64,000 nt of DNA from Odobenus rosmarus divergens. Lineage: Eukaryota; Chordata; Mammalia; Carnivora; Odobenidae. Shown one piece after another: positions 11,241 through 21,763 of this stretch. Made by a program: the position numbers and the translations under genes. Below the pieces are notes generated by a model. The model was given only the letters and a program-made list of their open reading frames with translations. It was not told where the DNA came from and did not search any database. Positions within the stretch are counted from its first letter, which is position 1. Each line of letters starts with the position of its first letter. The stretch is from the NCBI RefSeq assembly GCF_000321225.1, contig NW_004450266.1, forward strand, positions 6,594,419 through 6,658,418, written 5' to 3'.

Positions 11241-12339
11241 ACGAATGATGATCTGAAGACCCTGAGGCAGACAGCTCAATCACTTTGGCCGGGCGGTGGG
11301 GTGTGGTGGAAGCCAGTCCCCCCCCCCCGCACCCCACGCCCCGCACTGCCCGGGAGGAACTTATTCCTCTCCTTACAAAGGAGGCACGGGGCCAGGCCCG
11401 TCCCTTCGGCACCCACCATGTGGACAGACAGGAAGACGGTCACGCCTCTGTGGGACGCGGTGTGCTGGGTGAGCCAGAGACAACCGAGTGCTGGGAAAGA
11501 AGGAAGAGGTGGGGCCATGGAAGCCAGAAGCTGGGAATCCAGCTTGGGCTGCGGGCTGGGCTATATCCCAGAAGACCAAATGCCTGAACCGGGACCAGAG
11601 GGGTGGACATGAGCAAGCTGAGAGGAGAACAGAGATGGGAAAAGGTCTGAGAAATTCATGGACGAGCAACTCTTTGTGTTGTAGTTGTTTGCATGGTCCT
11701 TACACTCACGGCCCCGTGGACAGTGTGTAACACGTCCATCTCTCTCCCTGTGGGCTTAGCTGCTGCCCGGGCTCCACAGCCCAGCAGCCAAGCCTGTCTT
11801 ACTGCGGCCACAGAGCGGCCTTACAGCAGCCCCTGAGCAGCACCCAGGGAGGCCCTGGGGATGGAGGGTGTGCCTCCCCCCCAGCCCCCGTACACATCTG
11901 GGAGAAGTTTTTGTCATTTGCTATAATAAACTCTGTGCCTTCTTTGAAAAGGCTTCCAAAATCTCTATCTGCCCCTTGCAACACAGGATTTTTAAAGGTC
12001 AATTTCTTATCTCTTATCACAAGAAACGTGGTTTAGAGATAGTCTGAAGGGTGACCGAATTCTACGGCTTTATGGGAACTCTCCATTCCAGCAACGGGAG
12101 ATGGGAGGAGGAGGGAGGGCAGAGAGCTTTGTTCTCCACTCTCCTGAAATTTCTCCTTTCAGGTGGCATCTATCAATGATCTGTATTGCAATCCACGATC
12201 ATTTTTCATGGGACCGACAGCGCCTGAAGAGATGATCACACCTTGAAGCTGCTTACAAATCCTTCATCCAAAGGGGTCTGGTTGTTTTAAGATTCCAGGG
12301 GATTTTATTCTCTGGCTTCTGTTTTTGAAACACCCATTC

Positions 12340-12525
12340 CATTCTAACCCTAGCTCTCCTGCTGATCCGCTGTGTGACATTGGGCAAATGACTTCAGCTC
12401 ACCGAGCCTCAGTTTCCCCGCATGGAAACGTCTGCCCTGCATGTCTGTTGTGAAGGGCTGGACATCACGCCCACAGAGCGCTCAGCACAGCGCCTGGCAC
12501 CAGGGGGTGCTCTAAACTATGGCTC
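12340..12525 (+). repeat. MIR
   Basis: CCGCTGTGTGACATTGGGCA, CGAGCCTCAGTTTCCCCGCA and an AGCGCTCAGCACAGCGCCTG end follow the forward MIR order. Confidence 0.7.
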
Positions 12526-12794
12526 TTACTTTCCTTGTGCACTTGAATTATCTCCCTTCTAGCAAGGAGCATGGAACAGTTTGGGATACAAATTTTAATC
12601 AAGAGATGAAAAAGGCCAAAATACATTGTTATATGGAGAAACACATTATAATCTGAAGTGAAATAAGTAGAGTGTAAAATTTCATAGACAGCATAATTCC
12701 AACTTTTTAAAATAATTATTTATATATGGTATATATTTTAATCATAAGTATCATGCTTCTGTGCTTACAGGTAGTAAGGCACAGGAGAACGGGA

Positions 12795-12945
12795 ACTGAT
12801 ATTTGCAGGTGAGGGACTGAGGCTTAGAGAAGTTGAAGAGCCCACTCAGGGGCCTACAGTCAGCACACGGGAGAGCCGGGGTTTAAATCCCAGCCATCTG
12901 GGTAGAGATCCCGCACTTTTCATCGCTGTTCTGAGCTGCCTCTCA
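12795..12945 (-). repeat. MIR
   Basis: GGACTGAGGCTTAGAGAAGT and GAGCCGGGGTTTAAATCCCA mark a reverse MIR. Confidence 0.65.
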
Positions 12946-13499
12946 GGCACGTTGAGTGCACCTGCCATCCTCACAGTGACCCTGCAGGGCAAGCATTCTT
13001 ATTCTCACTTTACAGCCACTTTGCATGTTTGGGCCACAGTTTCACCATCTCTGAAATGGGCACGAAACAGACATGCCCCAGACGCGTGACAGCATTTCAG
13101 GAGCGGTTTCATGGACCGAACTACACGAAGAAGGTAGGTGGGTCAGGGCCTTGTCAGGTGGGTCAGGGCCTCTCTGCCTGCCGGCCTTGCTGGTCCCTCA
13201 CCAGCCAGCGCTCTGGTGACATCTGGAGGCGTGTAAAGGTGAAGGGACTCTGTCATTGCCGTGCCTGGCCTAGGGCCTGGCCCCATAGGAGGAACTCTGG
13301 ATATTTATGGAGCACAAGAATTTTTTTCATTTCTCTATCTTTTTTACTCTCTCCTACTAACCTCCTGAGATTAGGAGAGTCAGGAAGGATCAACCCATCT
13401 TCTAAGAGGGATAGTAGAGCACATCGTGATTATATTTACCCAAGTGACACAACAGAAAAAAGAAGGTTAATGCTAGGACCAGTATAAGGATTGGAATGG

Positions 13500-13640
13500 T
13501 CCTCATGATCCAACTGCCCCATTTCATAAATAGGAAGTGTGAGGCCCAGAGACATCAAGTAACTTGCTTAGGGATACACAGGGGATCAACAGGGATTGCA
13601 ACCCTGGTCTCTTCTCTCTTAGCTGAGAAATGTTCCACAA
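13500..13640 (-). repeat. MIR
   Basis: CCCCATTTCATAAATAGGAA, GTGAGGCCCAGAGACATCAA and GTAACTTGCTTAGGGATACA follow the reverse MIR order. Confidence 0.65.
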
Positions 13641-14090
13641 GACTAGGCCTCTCTTCCTTAGGGTCTGGACTGTGCAGCACTTGAAAAAACCCTACTAACT
13701 AAGACCAATTCTATTACAAACCCACAGGGACAGAGGGTGTGGGGGCAAAGGTGGCTTGTTGGGGGTTACTACCAGAATCAGGGGAGAAGGCATCTCAACC
13801 AAAGGTAACTCAACCTCCCTCCGCTGGAGAAGCATCCTTTCTGCCACTTTCTGTAATACAAAACTGGACGGGCCTCTTCTTGTCCATTTCCAGTAAGGGG
13901 GATTGTGTAACTTTGCCAGGCAACCCAACCCACTATTGAGTTGCTAGAAAATTCTTTCTTCCATATGGCTTCTCCCCTCCACTGGCTGTCAGATGACCAT
14001 TAATTTCATTTCCATTAGTTCATTTAAATTAATTGAGACAGAACAACTAGAGACATGTACTCATTCCTTCGACCACATGTGCAGTTTTAT

Positions 14091-14130
14091 GCCCGCCCGC
14101 TGCCCTGGGCCCCCGCCCGACCCCCGCCCG
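14091..14130 (-). promoter_or_regulatory. Sense-strand G-run cluster just past the EGF8 donor
   Basis: On the transcript strand this stretch carries repeated GGGC and GGGGG blocks, 34 to 73 nt after the GTAGGG donor. Four or more G-runs with short spacers can form a G-quadruplex, and intronic GGG near donors often strengthens exon recognition. The G-runs are seen; the function is inference. Confidence 0.45.
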
Positions 14131-14164
14131 AGCTACATGGCATCCCCAGGTGCCGGAGCCCTAC

Positions 14165-14311
14165 CTCCATCATTGTCTTTGCTGTCACCACAGGCAGTTT
14201 CCATGGATGTGTCACAGCCCGCTCCTCTCCAGCCCAGCTGGCAGACGCAGTGCCAGCCATTCAGGTCCAGGGTACATCTGCCATTGCCATTGCACAAGCC
14301 AGGGCAACCCT
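14165..14311 (-). CDS. TENM4: TENM4 exon encoding EGF-like repeat 8
   Basis: The 147-nt exon has the acceptor TTTGCCTTGCAG and the donor GTAGGGCT. It encodes 49 residues: EGF8 with six cysteines (GCPGLC, GRC, WHCVC, AGC), then [16 protein letters not shown]. The last part begins an acidic D/N/G-rich motif completed in the next exon (DGLLDCMD), similar in spacing to calcium-binding D-x-D-x-D-G loops. It is phase 1 at both ends. The EGF8 repeat joins the EGF rod to the large globular core. The intron 34 to 73 nt past its donor carries a run of GGGC and GGGGG blocks in the sense direction. Confidence 0.95.
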
Positions 14312-16711
14312 CTGCAAGGCAAAGCATACAGCATCAAGGTCTGATCGCCCACAGCCACCTGCGGTCACACACACTCACGCTCTGCCTGCCTGCTTGGAAA
14401 ACTCGCTCACGTCCACCAGCATGCCGATGCCCTCAGCACCCAGGGAGGCTGGGATCGCTGGGAAGCGCCACGTTGCCGAGAGTGCTACCGAGACTCACAG
14501 GTGGAAGGACTTGCTAAGGCCGCCCGGTGAGGAGGTGGCACAGTTGGGAAGGTGGGGACAGGTCTGAAACTCACACCTTCTGCAGCGAACATCCCCTCTT
14601 TCAAAAGTGATCAGGATGCCCATGGGGGGAGTCCATGGATGGGAGCCTGACAGAAGGTGACTGATGGAAACTTTTGCCTGATCCCTGCTCCATGTTCATT
14701 CTGGTGTGTTTTTCCTGTTTCTGGGGGCTGTTTGGAACAAAAGACTCACCTCTCCGTTTACTCCTTATGTTCCCTCAGCACTTCTGGGTCTCATTCTAGA
14801 AGGGCTATCCTTTTTTCAGCACTTGTTACTGGGTCAACTACCATTGTACTGTTACTTGTACTGGACCCTAGGCTTTTCTTTTGTCCCGTTTTCTCCTAAA
14901 CAACCGTTTGCTTTGAGGAAGAGCCCTTGGGTCTTCTCCTTCCCATCTTATGTATCACCACTAGGAAGAGGGTTCTACACGCAGAAGACCCTGATGACTG
15001 CCATGAGAGACTAGCTAGGGCTGTCTGCGATTACAAATGCAGGTACGGGCAGGCTGCCCTTCCCTGATTTTGTCCATCTGTACATCCACATGCCTGTCTT
15101 TTATCAAGCACCTTCTCTGGGCTAGCACTGGAGGTACAGAGATGAATAAGACCTACTTCTCATTCTTGAGGAGCATGCAGCCTATCAGACGAGACAGATT
15201 TGTATAAGCAAAATATTTCACTGCTAAATGCCCTCGGGGAGATGTACAAAATCTGGTGGGAACCTGATATGGGAGTGGCCATCTGTGTGAGAGAACCTTG
15301 GGTGATTGCATCAAGAAGGGTCAGGCGATGTTTAGATTCTGCCGTGGTTCCGCTTTGCCCATATCATAAGGTAGGGAGTTATCCTTACTAGTCAAGTAGA
15401 TTTACAGGTTTTTTATTACCATCCTTTAAAACCCTTCTCTCTGAGTTCATGGCTCAGAAATCTATGTCTGAGAATCTGTTAAGTTACATGGTTCACTTCA
15501 GCTTCTATTTGGCCCTTGGTTTTCATTCAAGTCTTCATTTTAACACCTGTCAACTCCTTCCTCAGAGCGGCTTTCAAAAAACACCTTTCACTGGCCTACC
15601 TTCGGTGTCTCCTCTTTGGCCCTGCTCAGTCTCAGGGAAGGGTACGGACATCAAAGTCATCTATAAAACTTAATTTATTATTATGAGCAGCAAACTGCTA
15701 CAAATATGGCTACAAAGTAAATCTGCCACAAAATAACTGAAAATTGACCCCTTATTCTTAAATGGGACCAGTGTGAATGTAGCTGTCCCATACAAGATGT
15801 AGGCTGAGGCAGGGATGCCCCAAATGACCCCTCAATTAGAATATAAAACTTTAGTGTTTCAAGGCCTGTTGGTAGTTGACTTTTATTACAAAGTAAAAGA
15901 AAAGAACATGTTCATTTGTATTTGAGATGTCCAGACAGCAGCCAATCAATCACTCTGGCCACCGTGTTTGTCATTCAAAGGAAGAAACAGTTATTGACTG
16001 TGCACTCCAAGCCTAGGAGGGATCCTTGCAGAAGTTTAGAAGCAAATGTGGACTCTGGTCTTTGCACAGAAGAAGCCTGTTGGGAAGGGTGGGAAGCCAC
16101 CAGCATGGCTCCCCCACAGGTGACCAGGACAGCAGGCGTACAAGTGCAGGAACCGTGCTGTGGCATGCAGGTGATCAGCCAGGCATCGGACCCGGCTCAC
16201 AACACCAGCCACCCTTCCCGGTCCAAGCAATTAGGGACCCCCTCTTTCCCCAACTAGTCCCATTTGAATGTTTATCCACCCAGCAGGAAGTGCCTGTTTT
16301 CAACGGAGCCCCATTTGTATTTGAAATCAGTCTTGGAGGAAGGAAGTTGAGTCCAATGGTTAAGAATGGTAGTAGATTGCTTTCTCTTGCTCCAAGATGT
16401 AGCCTCCCGTCAGCTGCAAAGAGTATAAGCCTGGATGCCCTACCAGTCTGGTTCAGCACTCAGTGACTTTTACGACCTTATTTAATTTCTTTGAGCCCCA
16501 GCCTACTTATACAATGGGGTTTTGCAGGGGATTAAATAATATAATGTGTGCATGATGCACAAAGCCTGACCTACAGCTTCAAGACAGTATATGAATCTTC
16601 TACTGACCTTTACCTTCTATTTTGAGTAGAAGGCATACAGTATCATGAGTTGTACCTATAACCTCACATAGGGCTCATAGAATGGCAACATGGAAATCTG
16701 AGGCACTTGTC

Positions 16712-16945
16712 TGATCAGAGCAGCCAATTTATTATCTGTGAAGGTCCAGATAATAAATATTTTAGGCTTGTGAGCCATAGGGTCTCTGTTGCAATTACTC
16801 AAATCTGCTATTGCAGTGGGAAAGCAGCCAGACATAACTTACAAATGAATGATGGCTGTGTTTTGATAAAACTTTATTTACAAAAACAGGTGATGGGCCA
16901 GATTTGGTCCGTGTCCTGTAGTTTGCCACCTGCTGGTTTAGAGGC
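16712..16945 (+). repeat. Ancient interspersed repeat, possible DNA-transposon fossil
   Basis: GTCCAGATAATAAATATTTT, AGGGTCTCTGTTGCAATTAC, ACTTTATTTACAAAAACAGG and GTAGTTTGCCACCTGCTGGT resemble a common mammalian repeat that I remember by sequence but cannot name securely. Confidence 0.55.
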
Positions 16946-17124
16946 TTCAGGACAGCGATACCATGACAGTTGCCATCTGCTGTGGGCCTACCATGGCTTG
17001 CCACTGTGCTAGACACTTCACACATATTACTTTTAAATTAAATAACTTTTTATTATTCTTTCAGATCTTGATTTTCTAAGGCAGTTCCAATTTCACACAA
17101 TTTAATCCTAAATTGTAAATTAAA

Positions 17125-17400
17125 ACCATGTGTTGTAACACAGTGTGGACTTTGGAACTGGGCAGACCTCAGTTCAAATCCCCATACTACCTTTTTAGTT
17201 ACTACCCATGGGATAACTGGCAAATTATTTAACTCTCTCTGCCTCAGTATTGTCATCTGTAAAATGGAGGTAATACCTAATTCAAAGAGTTGCTGAGAAG
17301 ATTAATGAAATAAGGTACGTTAATTATTTAGCAGGGTAGGTAACATAAGTAGGAATTCAATAAATGATAGGTGCTATTATTATTATTATTGAATTGATTT
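17125..17400 (+). repeat. MIR, nearly full length
   Basis: GTGTGGACTTTGGAACTGGG, TCTGCCTCAGTATTGTCATC, TGTAAAATGGAGGTAATACC and an AATTCAATAAATGATAGGTG end cover most of a forward MIR. A short TTA repeat follows. Confidence 0.75.
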
Positions 17401-17689
17401 GTCTTAATATTGTGTAACTTCACTAAGAAATTCACAAAGCAGAAAATAACCTTTGCCAGTTCTAGCTGTATCAATGTTCGGGTCAAGAGCTATGGTCCTC
17501 ATAATACAAACCCTGCCAAAGAGAGCTAAGACGAGCCCAGCAATGTGGTCATGGGGGTCAACATGCAGCTCAGTGGGAGGCAGCAGGATGGGTTCAAGGC
17601 CACGAGTCCCAGCCCAGGCCCACCACTTCATGCTTTCCTAGTGCTCTGTCCTCCTTGGAAGCAAGTGTCCCAAGTATACATAAATTATT

Positions 17690-17825
17690 AATTTTGCAAA
17701 TAGTTTAATGTCTTATTCCCTCCATTAGAATATAAACTCCATAAAGGCAATGTTGGCTTTAACCCAGTGCCTTGCACATAGCAGGTACTCAAAGGGTATT
17801 TGTTCAATCAATGAATGAGACAAGA
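17690..17825 (+). repeat. L2-type 3' end
   Basis: AATATAAACTCCATAAAGGC, CAGTGCCTTGCACATAGCAG and TATTTGTTCAATCAATGAAT match the typical L2 end. Confidence 0.65.
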
Positions 17826-18068
17826 GACCTAGGTTCTGGTACCTGCTGCCTAACTTGTGAGATCTCTGCGAAGTTACTTTTCCTCTTTTGGCCTCAGTTT
17901 TCTTATCTATAAAATGAAGGTTCAGATGAGATGATGCGTTAGGTCCCTTCCAGTACAACCGACCCAACTGAGAAGGTCAAAACGACGGTAATTTTGATGA
18001 TATTGTTTTTAATTTCAACAAACTTTACTCAGCACCTACTGGATGCCAGGCAGGTGTGTGTTAATTCT

Positions 18069-18105
18069 AGGGCATACAGAGATATATCTCATCTCTGTAT
18101 GCCCT
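18069..18105. repeat. Perfect 15-bp inverted repeat with 7-nt loop
   Basis: Left arm AGGGCATACAGAGAT (18069-18083), loop ATATCTC, right arm ATCTCTGTATGCCCT (18091-18105). It lies inside what looks like an old interspersed repeat (AGCACCTACTGGATGCCAGG just before). Confidence 0.9.
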
Positions 18106-18779
18106 CTGCCCTCGATAATTTCATATTCTATTTACCTATACCTTACTTCGTTCCAGGAAGGACTTACAATGGGTCTCATACTCTCAAACAATACTTCTCA
18201 AAGTGAATTTTGCAGAAAGCCAGTTCTATGAGGTCCTCAAAAACAAGCTTCTGCAGTCAGGTAAGTTTGGAAAACATTTTATCCTATAATCTCATTCTAG
18301 AAAGTCACACTGAACATTAATACGTTAAAGGCTCTGAGGGTCTGACAATAAAGAAACTTGCTTATTTGATTATCAGGACATTTTCCAATTTGACCTCAGA
18401 ACCTCTTTCCCCTATAACCACTTATAATAATGTGGAATATTCCATTCCACAAAGCCCTCTTTGGGAAACCCTGCTCCAGTGAGCTCGGCTTAGCCCACAA
18501 TGCCGAGTGCACACATTCTGTGCTGTTTGGCATGCATTCTCGGGGAGGGGAAGCTCTATCTGTGAAATCACAGGAACACTTTAAATACCGTTAATTTCTT
18601 CAAATGGACCAAGTTATACCCTGGGGGTCTGCACTGTCCTATCGGTTTCGGGGTTTCAGAGGGACTCTGAGTACCTGTGGGTTAAATGAGGTTTGCTTTC
18701 AGCCAGGAGTTTGCTTCTGGAGTAATCACACCCCCATTAGCCAGGAAGAGGAAGCCTCCTCTGGGTTGACTTGCTGACT

Positions 18780-18970
18780 TTCTTAAAGCAAAATGCCCAT
18801 CCTTACTCACCACTAAAGCTCGTTAATTCTACAAACTCTGAAACTCATTAATAATTCAGAGAACCCAACTGACATTAACAATCCCCTCTGGAAGGACTCA
18901 CATCAGGCATTGCCAGAGCCAAAATAATGTAATTTCAAGGTTTAGAGAAGGCCTAAGCTTTTCAAAAGAA
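18780..18970. other. Candidate conserved non-coding element
   Basis: Unique AT-rich block with paired TAAT cores (TCGTTAATTCT, CTCATTAATAATTC) and no visible repeat origin. Possible intronic enhancer; inference only. Confidence 0.33.
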
Positions 18971-19324
18971 AAGATGCCCTTTAAATGACAAGGGACCACT
19001 TTATCTTCAGCCTTCTGTGTAAGCCTATGAAGAAGTCCCCTTGAAGCTAGCGTCAGGGATGATAAGAAGACTTTCCGAATCCTTGAGGATAGTTTTTAGT
19101 TAAGTGGCAAAGGGGCTGTGTGTTAACCCTACCATATATTGGAATGTCCCTTTCTTTATGGTTCTCTTTCCAGTCCTCTTGTACTTTTTCATCCCTACAG
19201 TCACCTCCCTAGACAAGGTCATCATCATCTCCCACGTTGATGATGGCAAGAGTCTCCTAATTGGTCTGTTTGCCCCCAAATGTTCCACCTCAACTCTTTT
19301 TTCCCCAATATGGCCAGACTGATC

Positions 19325-19650
19325 CTTCCAAATCACAAATGTCATCAAGCCATCATCCTGCTTTTAAAAACCTTTAGTAGCTTTCTCATATGCTTCTGCT
19401 AAAGTCCACAATCTTGGTCTACAAGGCCCTGCCTAAATTGCGGGGGGGGAGGGGGCGGTCTTCTTGCTAAGTGGCCCCTGGACATCTCCTAGCATAACCC
19501 TCATCACACTTGTTGGGATTATTTGTTTTATTAGTGTCTACTCTGCCAGACTGCCGGCAATACAAGAATAGGAAGCATTTCTGTTGTGTGGTATCCACAT
19601 TTTCCGGCACTTAGGAGGAGTTCAACATATCTGTTAAGTGCATGTTTTTT
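19325..19650 (+). repeat. L2 3' fragment
   Basis: AAGTCCACAATCTTGGTCTA followed by CAAGGCCCTGCCTAAATTGC is characteristic. A G-rich block (19441-19458) interrupts it. Confidence 0.65.
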
Positions 19651-20039
19651 CTTTAGTCTCTACTGATGCAAATGGAAAACAAAGAACAAAAGTCGACTTG
19701 TCTTTGATGGCATGATACTTTAATCTGACAAGTCCTGAGTTTGCACGGTACAGGTCTCTGAAATCTTTTTTTTTTTTTTAGGATTAGTATCCATTATACC
19801 AGAAAGTCAGCAGGATGGGTGCCTGGTTAAAACCTAAATTTAAAAAAAAGTTTGTCTTTTAAAGCAAGTTATGATTTATTGGCCTAATCCAAATAAAGGT
19901 CTGGTGATATTTTCTGAACTAAAGATCAGAACAGGTGGTTTGAGAGAGAATATGTCACTTCCTGGTGAGGGTGCCAGTTTGGAAGGCATGGTTTGGAGGA
20001 AGAGTATTGGAAATTATGGGACATTCTTGGTGAATGGTG

Positions 20040-20170
20040 ATAGAAGATAGAATGCTGGAAATATGTAAATTCAAAATCCTGGCTCTGCCACTCACTACAA
20101 CGATGACCCAGGGTGGGCCCTTCAACTTCCTCAACTTCAATTTCCTTTTCCAATAAAATGAGTATAGTAT
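20040..20170 (+). repeat. MIR fragment
   Basis: AAAATCCTGGCTCTGCCACT and a worn CTCAACTTCAATTTCC core mark a forward MIR. Confidence 0.6.
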
Positions 20171-20649
20171 ATCTTCTCCCTTAAAAAAATTCAAAGGACT
20201 TGCTTAAGACTCATGGATATGAAAAAAATTCAGATAGTAGGAAAAAATTCTACCAAATAGATGGTAACATTATTAAATTTAATCCATACTGAAGATTCCT
20301 CTGATAATGATAATGTGTGAAATGCACAGGGACTACACTCTTGCCGGAATGACTATATTCTCAGTTGAAGACCAGCATGTAAAATGCAAGGAACCCTGCT
20401 TCTCAACACCAGGCATCCATCTGGTGGGCCCCACTAACACCTTTCCTGTACTTGGCAAAGATATTCTGGTTGGAAAGCATGCAATCATTTCTGTTTCCCC
20501 CAAACCCTTTCCATAAGTTTTTAAACAGCAATTGCTATCTCTTATTAAAAGCCAATTTAGCCATTTTCTTTACAATTTCAACAATGATTCTGGCTAATGA
20601 AGTTCTCTAAATTAAGGATGAGAATAAGAATACAATGATAAAATAGCAT

Positions 20650-20890
20650 CGCTAACGTTTATTGAGCATCATCCCTGCCCATGTGCTAAGCATGTTGCAG
20701 TGATTATTTTGCTTGATTCTAATGCCAACCCTATGAGGTAGGTCCTGTTACCAAGTTCACTGTACAAGGACTCCCAACTGAAGGGAGGTTAAGTAACTTG
20801 CCCAAGGTCACCCAGTTTGTTTACTGGTGGACTTGGGATTCATTCTCAGGCAGTCTGACTCGGAAGTATTTGTCCTTAACCACTGAGCAC
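20650..20890 (-). repeat. MIR
   Basis: AACCCTATGAGGTAGGTCCT, GGTTAAGTAACTTGCCCAAG and CTCAGGCAGTCTGACTCGGA mark a well-preserved reverse MIR. Confidence 0.75.
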
Positions 20891-21625
20891 ATAATCTGTG
20901 CCAGGTGATATGTTAGGACTTCAGGATAAAATGATGAATATAGCAGGATATTTCTCCTCAGGGGGCTTAAGGTCTTTCACGGGCACACATATCTGATCTT
21001 TCCCAGACTTACTCTTATAGGAGTCAGGCCTATTTAGAAAATGGGGCACTAGCTAATGAATGAAGATGTTGAAAATGGAATTACTTTGCCTATAGGGAAC
21101 ACTCCTCAAACGTAAAACTTACCAAACTCGGGCCTTCTCTGAAAAGGAAAAAAAGAAAAACCCAAGCAAACAGACCACCCACTCTCTGAGGTCAGGGGTC
21201 TGTGTCCCCAGTTGCCCAGAGCCTGTCACAGCATCTAACACACAGCACTAGTACTAGCAGGTGCTTCATATGTGCTTGTTGGATGAATGAACATGACAAC
21301 AGTAACGTAATGGAGTTTGTTCAGACTTCTTAGCTTGCTCTGGGGACTCTTCCTTTCTCAGGCCACCCACCCTGGTCCACAGTATCTTAATTCTGATGGA
21401 CTAGGGGCTGTAAGGGATGGGCAGGGTGACAGAAGATGGGGCAGAAAGAGTGAGGGGTGTATGTGTGTGCGTGGAGGGAAGGACAACGGCACAATGGTAA
21501 CGTCACAAACACACTTTAGGGGGAAGAATGACGCTCCAGGTATATCAACCACCTTGTGACCAAAAACCCACCCTCTGGGCAGCGAATGCTGTGACAAAGC
21601 TGGGGATGCGGCAGCATCTAGACAC

Positions 21626-21736
21626 CATGCTTCTGGGGTGTATATGCATTGTTTATATACATAGTTCTTCTTTTATGCTCATACACAAACACACACACAC
21701 AAAGACAATAGGAAAATAGAGGAAGGAAGACCGTAC
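21626..21736 (-). promoter_or_regulatory. TENM4: Putative splicing-control region downstream of the microexon
   Basis: Read on the transcript strand, the donor GTACGG is followed at once by a CU-rich run (TCTTCCTTCCTCTATTTTCC), then a UG repeat of about 20 nt, and at 21626-21630 a GCATG pentamer roughly 106 nt into the intron. CU-rich tracts are bound by PTB proteins, UG-rich tracts by CELF or TDP-43, and downstream GCAUG by RBFOX, which promotes inclusion of neuronal microexons. The motifs are seen directly; the binding is inference. A second GCATG lies about 70 nt upstream of the microexon (21831-21835). Confidence 0.45.
21686..21702. repeat. Short CA repeat (UG on the transcript strand)
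   Basis: AAACACACACACACAAAG lies 35-50 nt from the microexon donor. Confidence 0.85.
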
Positions 21737-21763
21737 CTTTAACTACCCTATCCAGATAGTGCG
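21737..21763 (-). CDS. TENM4: TENM4 27-nt microexon encoding the EGF7-EGF8 splice insert
   Basis: This exon is far too short to stand out as an open frame. It is recognised because, with the split codons of its neighbours, it encodes AHYLDRVVK, the nine-residue insert known in teneurins between EGF7 and EGF8. Minus-strand borders are the acceptor TTTTATTCCCCAAG and the donor GTACGGTC. The incoming base G joins CG to give alanine; the final G joins AG of the next exon to give glutamate. Length 27 keeps the frame, so inclusion or skipping changes only the insert. It lies almost in the middle of a 15-kb stretch between the EGF7 and EGF8 exons. In the family this insert alters the shape of teneurin dimers and assemblies. 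The donor departs from consensus at +4, which fits regulated use. Whether this individual or tissue splices it cannot be told from DNA. Confidence 0.92.

Larger units (their letters stand above)
5279..14164 (-). other. TENM4: Intron between the Cys-rich linker exon and the EGF8 exon
   Basis: This 8.9-kb intron contains three young SINEs (7635-8669), several MIRs, an L2 end near 11115-11240, a C-rich tract (11319-11345) and a unique AT-rich block with conserved-element character (7140-7345). Stretches 5400-6000, 8800-10300 and 11300-12300 show nothing I can assign. Confidence 0.7.
14312..21736 (-). other. TENM4: Intron between the microexon and the EGF8 exon
   Basis: This 7.4-kb intron follows the microexon in transcription. 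It holds MIR and L2 fragments, an old repeat with the look of a DNA-transposon fossil (about 16712-16945), a perfect hairpin at 18069-18105, a unique AT-rich block (18780-18970), and the CU- and UG-rich sequence next to the microexon donor. Stretches 14600-15050 and 15400-16650 show nothing I can assign. Confidence 0.7.
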
